Shown here piece by piece: positions 44,345 to 54,803 of a stretch of DNA of 60,000 bases. Positions within the stretch are counted from its first letter, which is position 1, and each line of letters begins with the position of its first letter. This DNA comes from Nymphaea colorata. Its lineage: Eukaryota > Streptophyta > Magnoliopsida > Nymphaeales > Nymphaeaceae. Made by a program: the position numbers and the translations under genes. The notes under the pieces were generated by a model. The model made no database searches, was not told the DNA's origin, and saw nothing but the letters and a program-made list of their open reading frames with translations. The stretch lies in NCBI RefSeq assembly GCF_008831285.2, contig NC_045146.1, forward strand, positions 18,781,149 through 18,841,148. The letters are read 5' to 3'.

Positions 44345-44584
44345 CTCTCTCTTTGGGAGAAAGACATGGTTGGCAGAAAAAGTCCAAGGTTTCTTCTTTT
44401 TCCTCTTCTATTGGGGTGAGGACATTGGACTCCCACAGGCCTGGTATTTATCGTCTTATGCCATTATGACTAAATTAATAAGTGGAGATGCCTTGGCCGT
44501 TTTTATTATTAACTTGTCAATTTGCATGTTAGATTTAGATGAAAATAACAAATATGGATGTGGTTTAGACCATAGTCTTAAAAT

Positions 44585-44612
44585 TTGTGTGTGTGTATGT
44601 GTGTGTGTGTGT
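44585..44612. repeat. (GT)n microsatellite of block U copy 5
   Basis: About 13 GT units with one interruption; the corresponding run occurs in every copy of the block that reaches this far. Confidence 0.9.
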
Positions 44613-46990
44613 TATTTTCAAATATGCATAAAAACACAAAAAATAGGTCAGTGATTTTAAACTTTAAAAACCTACCGTTTTTGGAAAAAATCCAAAAAAA
44701 AAAGATGTGTTTTAAGTGGTTTTTCATCTACTTTAATGACAAATTGCTTGTTTTCAATTTTTTTTATTTGTTGCTTATTCATTTAGTTTTTTGATGTTGG
44801 GATTGTGAAATTACTTCTAATTTTTGTGCATATTTTTTTTAAGAAATTGATTTTTATTCTAGATAAATTTCCTGAGACAGCATCAAAATCCCAATAGGGA
44901 CACTCACTAGACGTCGGTAGCCGTACATGATTCTCTCTCTCGCTTGGCCATTGTCCATTGATATTTTTTTATGTACAGTGGCTGTGCGATAGCAGTCCCA
45001 TTCTTCTCTTATTTTGTTATTTTGTCCTCATTGTTTGCCGAACACACTGCTAATAGGGAACCCTTTTGAATGCTTTTCCCACTCTAAGTGCTAGCGGATG
45101 GTACCTTTCCTAGTTTTTCTTTTTGTTTGGAATTTCTAGGTTCTCCTCACATCGACTTCATGTTTAGTGTATCTTCTTTTTACCATGTTTTTTTTTCTAT
45201 ATAAACTTAAAAAGGCCCCAAATTCCCTGTTTTATCTAGAAAGATACTCAAGTTTTGGAATGCAAGCTACAATATGCAATTTTTTCTTGCAATTATGATT
45301 CGGAATGTGACAACCAAATTTTACAGCAATAAGATGGACCTACAAGATTCAAGATTTTTTGTCCAATCAAAAGGTAACTGGTAATTTAAGTCCGTAGTGG
45401 TGCCAACTGCATTAGGTTTGGGTTAAGACATCAAAGATTCTTTTCCCAATTTGGAACACACGGCATCAGTGTCTTCAAAGTGAATATGCACTAAAATTTG
45501 ACCTCAATGTGGTGAATGTGCAATTGGTAGTAGAAATACAGCAAGTTTTGAGAGAAGCACCGTCATTTTTGTATGGTCTACGATTTTTGTGGAAACAATG
45601 TCAAATATCCGTTAATCAAAAGCAGTAATTTGACAATGTGAACTCAAGTAGTGCCAAATTCAAAAGGTAAGACGAGAAAATTGCCAACTCCTATAACTCT
45701 TTCTTGAATATCAAAACATGAAATATGAAACTTCTACTAATAAATGAGCAGGACATGAGCAAATTTTTAATGGGCCTCCTTTTTTTTTTTTTTAATCTCT
45801 GCACTTGCACACATAAGCATAATTAACTTCTCTCAAAACTTGGTGCATTTTCACTACCAATTGCACATATTCACTTCATTGAGGTCAAATTTCTACGAAC
45901 TTAAATTAACAGTTACCACTTACCATTTGATTGGACAAAAAATCCTGAATCTCCATCTTATTGCTGTAAAATTTGGTTGTCACTTTCCCAATCATAATTG
46001 TAAGAAAAATTGCATACTATAGCTTGCAAAACATGAGTAACTTTCTAGATAAAACAGGGAATTTGGGGCCTTTTTAAGTTTATGTAGAAAAAAAAACCTC
46101 AATCATAATAAGAATGTAAAAGAAATATTTGGAATTTATCTCAATAAAACAAGGGAGAACCGTCATCATCTCCACCCAAACAAAATGTAAAGACTAAAAT
46201 CCAGAAGGTAAAAAGAAGATACACTAAACATGAACTCGATGATGAGGAGAACCTAGAAATTCCAAACGAAAAGAAAATCTAGGAAAGGTACCATCGGCTA
46301 GCACTTAGAGTGGGAAAAGCATTCAAAAGGGTTCCCTATTAGCAGTGTGTTCGCCAAACAACGAGGAAAAAAGAAACAAAATAAGAGAAGAATGGGACTG
46401 CTCTCATCTCACGCAGCCACTGTACATAAAAAATATCAATGGACAATGGCAAAGAGAGAGTGAGACTTTCATGTATGGCCACTGACGTCTAATGAGCGTC
46501 CCTAGTGGATTTCGATGTTGTCTCATGAAATTTATCTAGGATAAAAATTGATTTCTTAAAAAAAATATGCACAAAAATCAGAAGCTATTTCACAACATAA
46601 AAGTTAGAAAAAATTAAGGAAAATTTAAATATGTAAGATACTAATAATCCCAACATAAAAAAACTAAATGAATAAGCAACAAATAAAAATAAAAAAAAAA
46701 TGCAAACAAGCAATTTGTCACTAAAGTAAATGAAAAGCCACTTAAAACACATCCTTTTCATTTTGGGTTTTTTCCAAAAAAGGTGGATTTTTAAAGTATA
46801 AAATCACTGATTTATTTTTTGTGTTTTATGCATATTTAAAAATAACACACACACACAATTTTTATGACTATGGTCTAAACCACATCCATATTTGTTATTT
46901 TCATCTAAATCTGACGTGCAAATTAGAAACTTAATAATAAAAACGTCCAAGGCATCTCCACTAATTAATTTAGTCATAATGGCCGAAGAC

Positions 46991-46998
46991 TATAAATA
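46991..46998 (+). promoter_or_regulatory. TATA box of RING copy 6
   Basis: TATAAATA about 100 bp before the ATG at 47097. Confidence 0.5.
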
Positions 46999-47096
46999 CC
47001 GGGGGCCTCAGGGAGTCCAATGTCCTCTCCCCAATAGAAGAGGAAAAAAGAAACCTTAGACTTCTTCTACCAACCATTTCTTTCTTTCAAAGACAG

Positions 47097-47279
47097 ATGG
47101 AGATTGACATAAAAGTGAGGGGCTCCATTGCAAAAATGAAGCCCCCTCCAGCAGAGAGCAGTCCCTGGTAAATATAAGGTTCTTCTTGAAAGATACGTTG
47201 AACGTCATCGGGAAAGATTGTAAGGTGACAAAGAGCCAACATTGCTATGAGCAAACAATCGTCACCAGGTATTCTATGC
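47097..47279 (+). pseudogene. RING-H2 gene, copy 6, truncated and frameshifted
   Basis: It begins MEIDIKVRGSIAKMKPP, then a deletion shifts the frame to a stop. The next frame continues KDTLNVIG and CYEQTIVTRYSMQ before homology ends abruptly. The acidic helix and the finger are missing. Confidence 0.85.
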
Positions 47280-47366
47280 AATATACAATGGAGTCTACAC
47301 AACTTACCATGATCTTGTATAGGCAAGAGGCCATAAAATACACAGCCATAAACTCCAACGGCATAA

Positions 47367-47486
47367 GTGCAGCCCATCCCACGACCAGCATATGGTAAAC
47401 ACATCACCATTCTGAGCATCGATGGTGGTGGGGTAAGAGGCATCATCCCAGGCGCCATCCTGCGCTTCCTTGAATCAGAACTTGAG
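47367..47486 (+). pseudogene. Patatin-like phospholipase, first-exon fragment
   Basis: The frame reads [20 protein letters not shown] and then [13 protein letters not shown], followed at 47487 by a GTACTA donor. This is the N-terminal beta strand and the oxyanion-hole loop (DGGGxRG) of plant patatin-like lipid acyl hydrolases, which cut fatty acids from membrane lipids. The nucleophile motif GxSxG and the catalytic Asp lie in later exons that are not here. No in-frame ATG exists; a TAA lies just upstream of 47367. The fragment starts about 85 bp after the RING copy 6 breakpoint, which suggests that it was brought in by the same rearrangement. The family call is firm. Confidence 0.8.
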
Positions 47487-47489
47487 GTA

Positions 47490-47830
47490 CTAATTGCCTA
47501 CTAACCTACCAACTTCGCCTGCACACTGCATAATAATCGTAGATTTCTTGGATAAGGTGACTGATGTTTTGGGTTTAAAATTAAGCCCGTGCAGATCCTA
47601 TAGCTAATTGGTGGTGGTGATTGAACGAGAGATCGAATTGAACATCTTGAAATGAAGGCCGGTTTTCGTGTTAGGTGGTTAATACTGGAACTTGGTTCCA
47701 CCATTTCACTATAATGGTAAACTTTTGCAAAGTGGTCATGTATTCTTACCATGAAGGGTATTTTTATCATTTTCTGCTGGTAACATTCTTGTTCTAGACA
47801 AACATATAATCTGTCCCGCGAGAACGGGTT
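47490..47830. other. Spacer; possibly the patatin intron
   Basis: No coding match. A word like gttaggtggttaatactgg at 47671 loosely resembles the outer end of the fold-back repeat that follows. Confidence 0.35.
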
Positions 47831-48918
47831 CCATGTTAAGTGGCTAAGAGGGTGAGCCCATGTTCTACCGGCATTTCCATTATCTCGTAAAAATATAATT
47901 TTATTTGGATTACCTTTTTATCTTTATAAAGTGGGGTCTTCAGTTTACCATCAAAAATATGTTTTCATTTACTGTCTTTAAAAATGCTGTCTTGTATTGG
48001 AGCCTAATCTTGCTCTTTGCTATTAAGGACCCAACGCAGAGACAATGAAATTCCTTGGGCGGGTGCTTGTTAATAACCTGTGAAATGTTGGGCATTTAGA
48101 AAATCCTGAAACAATGGGCAGCGAATTGTAAATTATGCGGTGGGAAAAGTATAACGGGGAGAAATGGAAGGAAGGGAAATGGAGAGGGAATAAAGGGAAG
48201 TGGGGAGGAAAAACCCTTCCTTTTGCGGAAACGCTCCTCTCCCTCTCTCGGGTTTTTATTAAATAAATCAACAGATTTACATTACCTGTTTTTTCTCTGC
48301 AAATCTCTCTGGCCCTAACCGTAGGCTGGGCATGGGGAAATGGTGTGAGGAGGATTATATAAGCCCAGCACTTCTTAAATTAGAGTCAATCCTTGTGATT
48401 ACTCCATTGTATTCGACACCGATATTGACAGATTGCCCCCATCCTTTTCCTTTGCAGAGAGAAAGAAGGTAATGTCGGTTGATTTATTTAATAAAAACCC
48501 GAGAGAGAGAGGAGCGTTTCCGCAAAAGGAAGGGTTTTTCCTTCCCCACTTCCCTTCCTTACCCCCTCTCCCTTTCTTCGATTTCTCCCCGTTACACTTT
48601 TCCCACCGCATAATTTACAATTCGCTGCCCATTGTTTCAGGCCTTTCTAAATGCCCAACATTTCACAGGTTATTAACAAGCACCCGCCCAAAGGAATTTC
48701 ATTGTCTCTGCGTTGGGTCCTTAATAGCAAAGAGCAAGATTAGGGTCCAATACAAGACCGCATGTAAAAAGACAATAAATGGAAGACATTTTTTTTTATG
48801 GTAAACTGAAGACCCAACTTTATAAATATAAAAAGGGAATCCAAATAAAATTATGTTTTTATGAGAAAATGGAAATGCCGGTAGAACATGGGTTCACCGT
48901 CTTAGCCACTTAACAAGG
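47831..48918. repeat. Long inverted repeat (fold-back), ~470-bp arms
   Basis: Arms 47831-48303 and 48451-48918 are reverse complements with moderate divergence. Outer ends are cca/cct + tgttaagtggctaaga; inner anchors are tttgcagaga and aataaataaatca-type words. The spacer is 147 bp. No target duplication is clear. Open frames within the arms (for example 48433-48804) mirror each other and show no domain. It could be a fold-back or Mutator-type element without its transposase. Confidence 0.85.
48356..48362 (+). promoter_or_regulatory. TATA-like box in the fold-back spacer
   Basis: TATATAA in the spacer, followed about 90 bp later by the right arm. It is possibly a core promoter, based on sequence only. 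Confidence 0.3.
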
Positions 48919-49140
48919 AAGCAGCAAGGGGTATTCCATCTTTGTTTTGTCATGGCGTTCAATACCGAAGCACATTCGCCTTCATTCCCACCAAATCAGT
49001 ATGTTGGTGGATCAGCAGTTTCACAAACTCCCATACATAACATATGTCCCCTTGACCCACTCGCCGGAGATACATGTCAAGTACATGAGTCTGTGCACAA
49101 TTTACAAGGGAACAGGTGCATATAACCAGTTTCAGCTTCT

Positions 49141-49286
49141 GATTCCCTTTATGTGTGCCACTTCAATGTGAAAAAGGCATGGGTACTTAACGGTTCGTTT
49201 GCAGTGTGATTCTGATTCCCTTTATGTGTGTCACTTCAATGTGAAAAAGGCATGGGTACTTAACTGTTCGTTTGTAGTGTGAATCT
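49141..49286 (+). repeat. 73-bp tandem duplication
   Basis: gattccctttatgtgtg occurs at 49141 and 49214; each unit ends ttcgtttg(c/t)agtgtga. The units differ at about four bases. Confidence 0.9.
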
Positions 49287-49394
49287 AATTGATTTGTCCA
49301 AATAGTAATCTTGGGATAAGGCCTGATGACTGGGAGTGATCAATAGCATAATTTTAATTATTGATTAACTAAAAAGTAATCAAACGACCGTTTT
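49262..49394. mobile_element. Possible small MITE
   Basis: The left end (aactgttcgtttgtag; the upstream unit reads aacggttcgtttgcag) and the right end (caaacgaccgtt) form an inverted repeat of about 12 bp around a short AT-rich core. Target duplication was not identified. Confidence 0.35.
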
Positions 49395-51384
49395 GTGCTG
49401 AACCCAACGTTGAATTAAGTAATAAGGCAGATTTCAATTATTGAGTGTTCTGTGTCGTTGTCAGATCTTTGATCCTATCCCTTGGAGTTCTGATAAAGAA
49501 TATGTATGTGCGTGTGGAGGGTGGGCATGGGGGTGATACTGAATCAACAGATTTTCATCTGAATTGGTAAAGCTTCGGGTGAATTGGCATATTCAAATCC
49601 AAACTAACAAAATGTTGAATTGAGTCTTACCAGTCCCTGCTGAGGTAATTACTCATTTTGTACTCACTGTTTTATGTTCCAATTATTTCTACAATGAATG
49701 AGAGAAAGAAGGAAATTCTCTTTTCTCATTCGGAAGGATATCATATGCTATATAATATGATATGGAGATGGTAACAGAAGGCCAGTCATGATGTTATCAA
49801 AGCAGGAACAACAGAGACATGGTTGATATTGTTTTCTTTTGCAAAAACTTGTTCTGCTAGCGTCTTCGAAACCAAGTATCCCTGTCAACTCACTGACATG
49901 AACAGAGCATTCTGCTGCTGATCCTTGATAGCTTTGGGTAGTTCACTTATACTCCTTCAGGTTAATTTACGGTGTTTGTGATGTTTTGGTCAAAACCGAT
50001 CAAGCCAAGTCCATGACGTTCGTGGTTTCAGATAAGTCAGAAGGAGGAATCGGATGATGTTCATAAGATGTTCAACCCCAGTCCAGCATGTTTCATCCAT
50101 GACCATGTTCTTCAGGAGTTAATTTTAAGCAGCAGCCAAGCAGGAAACAACTGTAATAAAATTTTTATTGGCATGTTGTTTTTCTTCAAATAAGATTGAG
50201 GGAAACACGGTCCTGAACTCTACAGGAAGCAGGCCTACCACCTTAACCCCCAATTTATAGCTTTAGGTTGTGTGAGGACTGACGCCCATGTGAATCGAAC
50301 CAGGACTGCCCACATCACAGTGATGGTATGCCATCTTGACTCGGAGAGAATCGGCCCCATTAGGCACCAGTAGTTCTGATGAAAGGTGTTCTACCAGACA
50401 TCAAGTTGAAGCAAACGATCCAGTGTAAACTTTTCCATTTTGCGGCTTGGCCTTTTCTATGGCGTAATCCTTAATGCAGATGGAGCTCGCACTGAGTTTT
50501 TGTCTTTGGTTGTCCCGGATTGTAGGGCTGCTGGGTACTGGGCCATGGCTGGCCTGTTAAGTGACTTGTAAAGCCTGGCAGGCTTTGACGGGCCTAAGCG
50601 AAGCGTGTCCGTTGGGCCACCCCCGGTTTCTATGGGGCATGAGCGAGTTAGGCAATTCAAATACTGCTTTAATTCTGTTACCATCTCCGTAGGAGAATGG
50701 CTGCTCATTCAAATACTGTAATCTACTCAGTGCGCAGCAACTTTAGTTTGTCATATGTGCTAGATAGTCAATTGTTGATTATCAGAGAACAGTCTTTGTT
50801 ACATATCAAAAATGTTATATGCTATATTGCATTCTTGGATTCTTACCTGTCCGGTCTTGACAGTTCATATGATTCCAGAAGATGGTCCACAATTGGATGA
50901 TTGGCCATGCATTGTAATTTGATTGGCCTTTACTTTAATTTCAGCTGGATGAATCACCTCTTTTGTTTCATAACAGGTTTTGCTACACCACTGTAACAAG
51001 GCCGGACTAGTGATACCAGGATGGGATCTCCGGGATTAATGAACTCAGTTTTGTAATCAGTGGTATTTGCCCGTTGAAGAATATGTTTCTAGCTTCAGAA
51101 GCAATGTTGCTTGTCTTAGTACTTCATCCAGAAAAAATGTCGGAAGGATGCTGATGGTTGCTGGCTTTTCTAGTCAAAATTGTCAGCCGCTATACTCATC
51201 CAAGAATAATATTCATGTCCACTTTGTTTTTTTTTTTTTGGATGCACATGGAGAAAGGACAACAGTTAAATTTACTGAGGAATGGAATTTGATCTGCAAA
51301 CTTTTTACTACTTATTTTAGTATGAAAGAGGTGCAAATTTCAGAACACAATGTCCGATGCAATTCTTTGAACTCTGCTGTCAAC
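49395..51384. other. 2 kb without recognised gene
   Basis: Only short, motif-free frames are seen. 50520-50650 is GC-richer, with repeated gggcc/ggccc words. Confidence 0.4.
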
Positions 51385-52130
51385 CTTTTCTTTGGCAGAA
51401 AGCTCAAGGGCTGTGGCTATTGGGGTTGAAGTGTATAATGCTGGCAAGCGTTGCCTGGATCCTTCGAGGGTTAGTGATATAGGTAGATCATGGCGGACTA
51501 TGTAAGTTCCACGTGCTACCGGCTCCGGAATTTTTTGTTGTTGCGAGAACAGAAAGTAACATGGACATGTTAAAGAACGAAGAACAATTAATTGCGTATG
51601 AATTTAGAAATTCCTTGAAATTGTGAGGAGAAAAGGTATACTTGTGTTCATGCATTGGCATGGAAAATAATCTACTCTGCCTAAGGAGATTTACCTACAC
51701 AGTTACTTCGAATTAAAACACTGAAATTTCCAAACTACTCGCTGATGAAGTGTACTACCTTTTCCAATTTATAGTCATTCTGGTAATGTATGAAATGGTT
51801 GAGATCGAACACGGAGATGCTATCAACATTCATCTTTCATTAATCCTTAAACTTAGGTCCCTATTTAAAATTTCATATAAATCAGAGGCCCAATATCAGT
51901 ATCATAAGAAGCGTTGAGGCCAAATTTTCAATTAAGAGAAGGTCGACCGTTGAACCAAAAGAACTCCACCTTCTACGATTATCGTAATCCTCACTGACAT
52001 GGGCTTCCATCGAATCAGCGGACGTCTTTTGGTTTCCGGATTCAAACAATTTTATTTAAAACTATCAGACACGAACTGTAAATTGAATACCGTCCTCACA
52101 TAAAGATTTTCGTCATTACTTGTTACTTGA
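51385..52130 (-). repeat. Duplication block X, copy 2 (inverted)
   Basis: Reverse complement of 30745-31520. The exon-like frame (GTYIVRHDLPISLTLEGS, then LYTSTPIATALELSAKE) is open on the minus strand at about 51530-51390. The AG acceptor of copy 1 is changed here. Confidence 0.75.
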
Positions 52131-52135
52131 GTATG

Positions 52136-52221
52136 TTTTTGGTAAATTTATTTTTTTATTGTCGCCAGGACAAAAAGCTTTTTGGTAAATTTATTTTTTT
52201 TATTGTCGCCAGGACAAAAAG
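52136..52221 (+). repeat. 43-bp tandem duplication
   Basis: Two adjacent copies of tttttggtaaatttattttt through gtcgccaggacaaaaag, differing by one T. Confidence 0.9.
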
Positions 52222-52540
52222 TTGTAGATGCAATTTTAAAGATTTTCTTTTTATCCCTTAAAAAGAGTTTTAGGAAGTTTTCTCAACGTAACCCCCAAAT
52301 TTTTTTTTTTTTTGAAAGGGGACCCAAAATTTGATTTTGAGATCGCTGGGTACCAGGTAAAGACTCAGAGTGTGACTGTTGCTCGGAGAACAAAGTTATG
52401 GGAAGAAATGTGCGAAAGGTGCGGTCCCTAGCCCTCCTGGGGAGACACGTGCGAAAATGCAGTCCCTTGCCCACCAACCCTAGAAAGCTCTAGATCGATC
52501 TCCTTCCTTCCACATTCTTCTTTAAAAGGTGTCTGCTTTA
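52150..52540 (-). repeat. Orphan sHSP upstream region (inverted copy of 15690-16040)
   Basis: It shares agagctctagatcgatctcc-type wording, ttccttccacattcttc and aaattttgggtcccc (in reverse) with the upstream region of sHSP copies A and B. No sHSP coding sequence follows; from 52541 the sequence is unrelated. Confidence 0.75.
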
Positions 52541-53333
52541 TGTGTTAGAGAGGTGAAGAGAATCAGGGATCAACTGGACGAGTTTAGGGAGATAAATCCC
52601 CTCCATCTTAAGAGGTTGTTTAATTGCTGTTTATTGGGACATGACGTCCTGTCTATTACACCACTGTCATGCTTTCATAAACAATTATGGATGTTCCTTG
52701 TCTATCGTTTGATGATTTTAAGAACAAGACACTATGTTCCTTTTGTCCGACTTTTGTTTTGTATATGTCTATTCTGTTTGTTCTGTCCATTCTGTCTGAC
52801 GTTTGTTTTTATCATGTCTGATTTATCCATTATGTCGATGTTTGTGTCTTTTATGGTCATTTATGTCTGTTCAATGATGTTTCGCTAATGCCTATTTAAA
52901 ATTCATTCCCTCTTTATTATACGTGAGAGTGTTTACACATTTACGAAAATTAATTAGTTTTTAATACAATAATTTCTTTAATTGTCCATATATTTATTGG
53001 ACCATTTTTTGGTCACATACCATTTTCTTGTGAATGCAAGAACATAAAGTAAATTACAGCTATATTTATATCGAATATTTCACAAAGTTTGGTGCATTTA
53101 TTTTGAGTGGAGGTCGAATTCTTTTTTTTCTATCACTGCCAATTCCAAACAAACATAGAGAATTTTTTTTTCATCAACCGCTCAAAATTTAAGCATATTT
53201 TTAACAACACGCAATCTAAGAAAATTTTCACGGATATTATTTTATATTAATCATCAGGAAGTCCTTTTGGTGGTCTTCCTTTCTCCTAATGAAGCCAAAT
53301 CATCCATTAATTCAAACCCACAACCAAATCTGG
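52541..53333. other. Spacer, T-rich on the plus strand, no gene
   Basis: An open frame at 52529-52888 is rich in Phe, Cys and Leu because of ttctgtctgt-like repeats and has no domain. Confidence 0.4.
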
Positions 53334-53341
53334 GGAGTAAG

Positions 53342-53903
53342 TAGGGCTGCACACGAGCCGAGTCGAGCTCGAGTTCAGCCAGCTCGAGCTCGGCTCGACT
53401 TATATTTAACCAGCTTGAGCTCGACTTGAGCTCGATACGAGTTTCATTACTTTAACTCGAGATCGACTGGAGAAATTGTTTTGATGCTGCGGGAGAAGAG
53501 AGATCTGCACAGAGAAATCGGCGTGGGGAAGAAAAGAGAAAAAGGGAGGCATTGACATTAAATGCCAGAAAAAGTGTGGGTGGGGAGAAGAGAAAAGGTG
53601 AGAAAAAAGAAAAAAGGGAGGAAAGAAAAATGAGAAACAAAAAATGAGAGAGAAAAAGGTGTGTGTGGGGAGAAGAGAAAAAAGAAAAAAGGGAGGGAAG
53701 AAAAATGAGAGGAAAAGAAAACTAAATGGAAACAAAAAAGAAAAAAGGGAGGAAAGAAAAATGAGAGGGAAAAAAACGAAATGAAAATAAAAACGAAAAA
53801 AACTAAAAAAAAAAATTAAAATCAAGTCGAGTCGAGTTCTTTCAACTCAAACTCGACTCGTTCGTGTCGAGCCCGAGTTGGCTCGACTCGTTGTGCAGCC
53901 CTA
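53342..53903. mobile_element. hAT-type non-autonomous element (MITE), 562 bp, complete
   Basis: The terminal inverted repeats start TAGGGCTGCACA at both ends. They are flanked by a perfect 8-bp target duplication GGAGTAAG at 53334-53341 and 53904-53911, which is diagnostic for hAT elements. Subterminal cgagctcgag/gctcgactcg words occur at both ends. The middle (53510-53810) is almost purely purine on the plus strand, which explains long Phe/Ser open frames on the minus strand that are not genes. No transposase. Confidence 0.92.
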
Positions 53904-53911
53904 GGAGTAAG

Positions 53912-54429
53912 CGGACTCGAACTGGACCTTGGACCAAGTCCAAATACTATTCATTAGATCCAGTACGTTTAAACTAGACCTCACTTACTTATGCAAGTTT
54001 TGATCCGAATCTGTATCTAGTTAACAAATTTCAGTCATACCGATGTAAAATGCGGTGATCCATTTGCCAATTACTAATCAAATCTGAATCCGAGTCCGAT
54101 GTTCAAATGAAATAATAAAGATCTCATAAAACAATGTGCAAATATCAAATATATGGCAAAACAAAGTCTACCCATTCAAATATCTTCTTGCTCCTCCAGT
54201 ACAAAAATATTTTCAACATTCAGGCCAAATCTGCGTGACATCCACGTCCAAAACTGCCATTCTACCTTCTATTCTATTGACAAATTTAGACAAATCAAAG
54301 AATTCCTTGAATTTTTTGTAGACCCCCTTATTTTCTTTTGCTTTTTCCATTCTGTTACCATCTCCTAGAAGCCTCTACTGTGGAATACCAACACTATCAA
54401 TCCGTCGACCGCTAGAAATCTCGACGTTA
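53912..54429. other. Spacer, nothing recognised
   Basis: Repeated words such as gatccgaatctg resemble 440-880 but define no element. Confidence 0.35.
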
Positions 54430-54760
54430 TACCCAAAAGGGCCGACGAAAAAAAAAAAAAAACCCCGAACAAAGGAAGGCTCGGAGACCCAGCCGACGTC
54501 CGGCATCTCCAGCCGTTCGAGGGAATTCTGCTTGCTGAGCCTCGCAAACATTTTCACCCGCACGTCCCGACCAGACTCCACCCTCTCCGGGGGCTCCTGG
54601 TCCTCCAGGTACAAATCGAGTCCGCCGCAACCGGAGGGGGCAATCCCACATATGAGTCGCCGCAGCCCCAGCCAGTAGGAGTCGCCGCAGCCCCAGCCAG
54701 TAGGAGTCGCCGTTAGGCTGCTGTGCACCGGACGGAGATGGAAGCGACACATCTAATCCA
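54430..54760 (-). other. GC-rich patch, possible decayed exon
   Basis: Clearly richer in GC than its neighbours. A minus-strand frame (54752-54375) includes LDLYLEDQEPPERVESGRD and SLERLEMPDVGWVSEPSF, which look protein-like, but I cannot place them. A 25-bp tandem repeat (gagtcgccgcagccccagcc...) occupies 54654-54712. Confidence 0.3.
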
Positions 54761-54803
54761 GTTTCTTGAGAACCAAGTTTTTTTAATGAGTTTCAAAAAT
54801 TTA

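Larger units (their letters stand above)
43580..45555 (+). repeat. Duplication block U, copy 5
   Basis: Direct orientation, tail-to-tail with copy 4: the RING 3' ends face each other across about 43460-43710. It ends inside the short conserved frame at caagttttgagagaag, where copy 6 begins in inverted orientation. Confidence 0.85.
45556..47280 (-). repeat. Duplication block U, copy 6 (inverted)
   Basis: Head-to-head with copy 5. It starts caccgtcatttttgtatggt, as copy 4 does at 35236, and ends within the RING gene at about 47280, where patatin-like sequence follows. Confidence 0.85.

Noticed and set aside
48433-48804. 123-codon open frame in the right arm of the fold-back repeat
   Set aside because: The mirrored left arm has a related frame on the other strand with breaks; no domain, and the arms look like non-coding element ends.
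50285-50352. tRNA-like wording with ggttcgattc on the minus strand
   Set aside because: The stem flanking the T-loop does not pair and no acceptor stem or anticodon arm can be drawn.
53406-53825. 139-codon Phe/Ser-rich open frame on the minus strand
   Set aside because: It is the purine-only core of a hAT MITE read backwards; composition alone explains the long frame.
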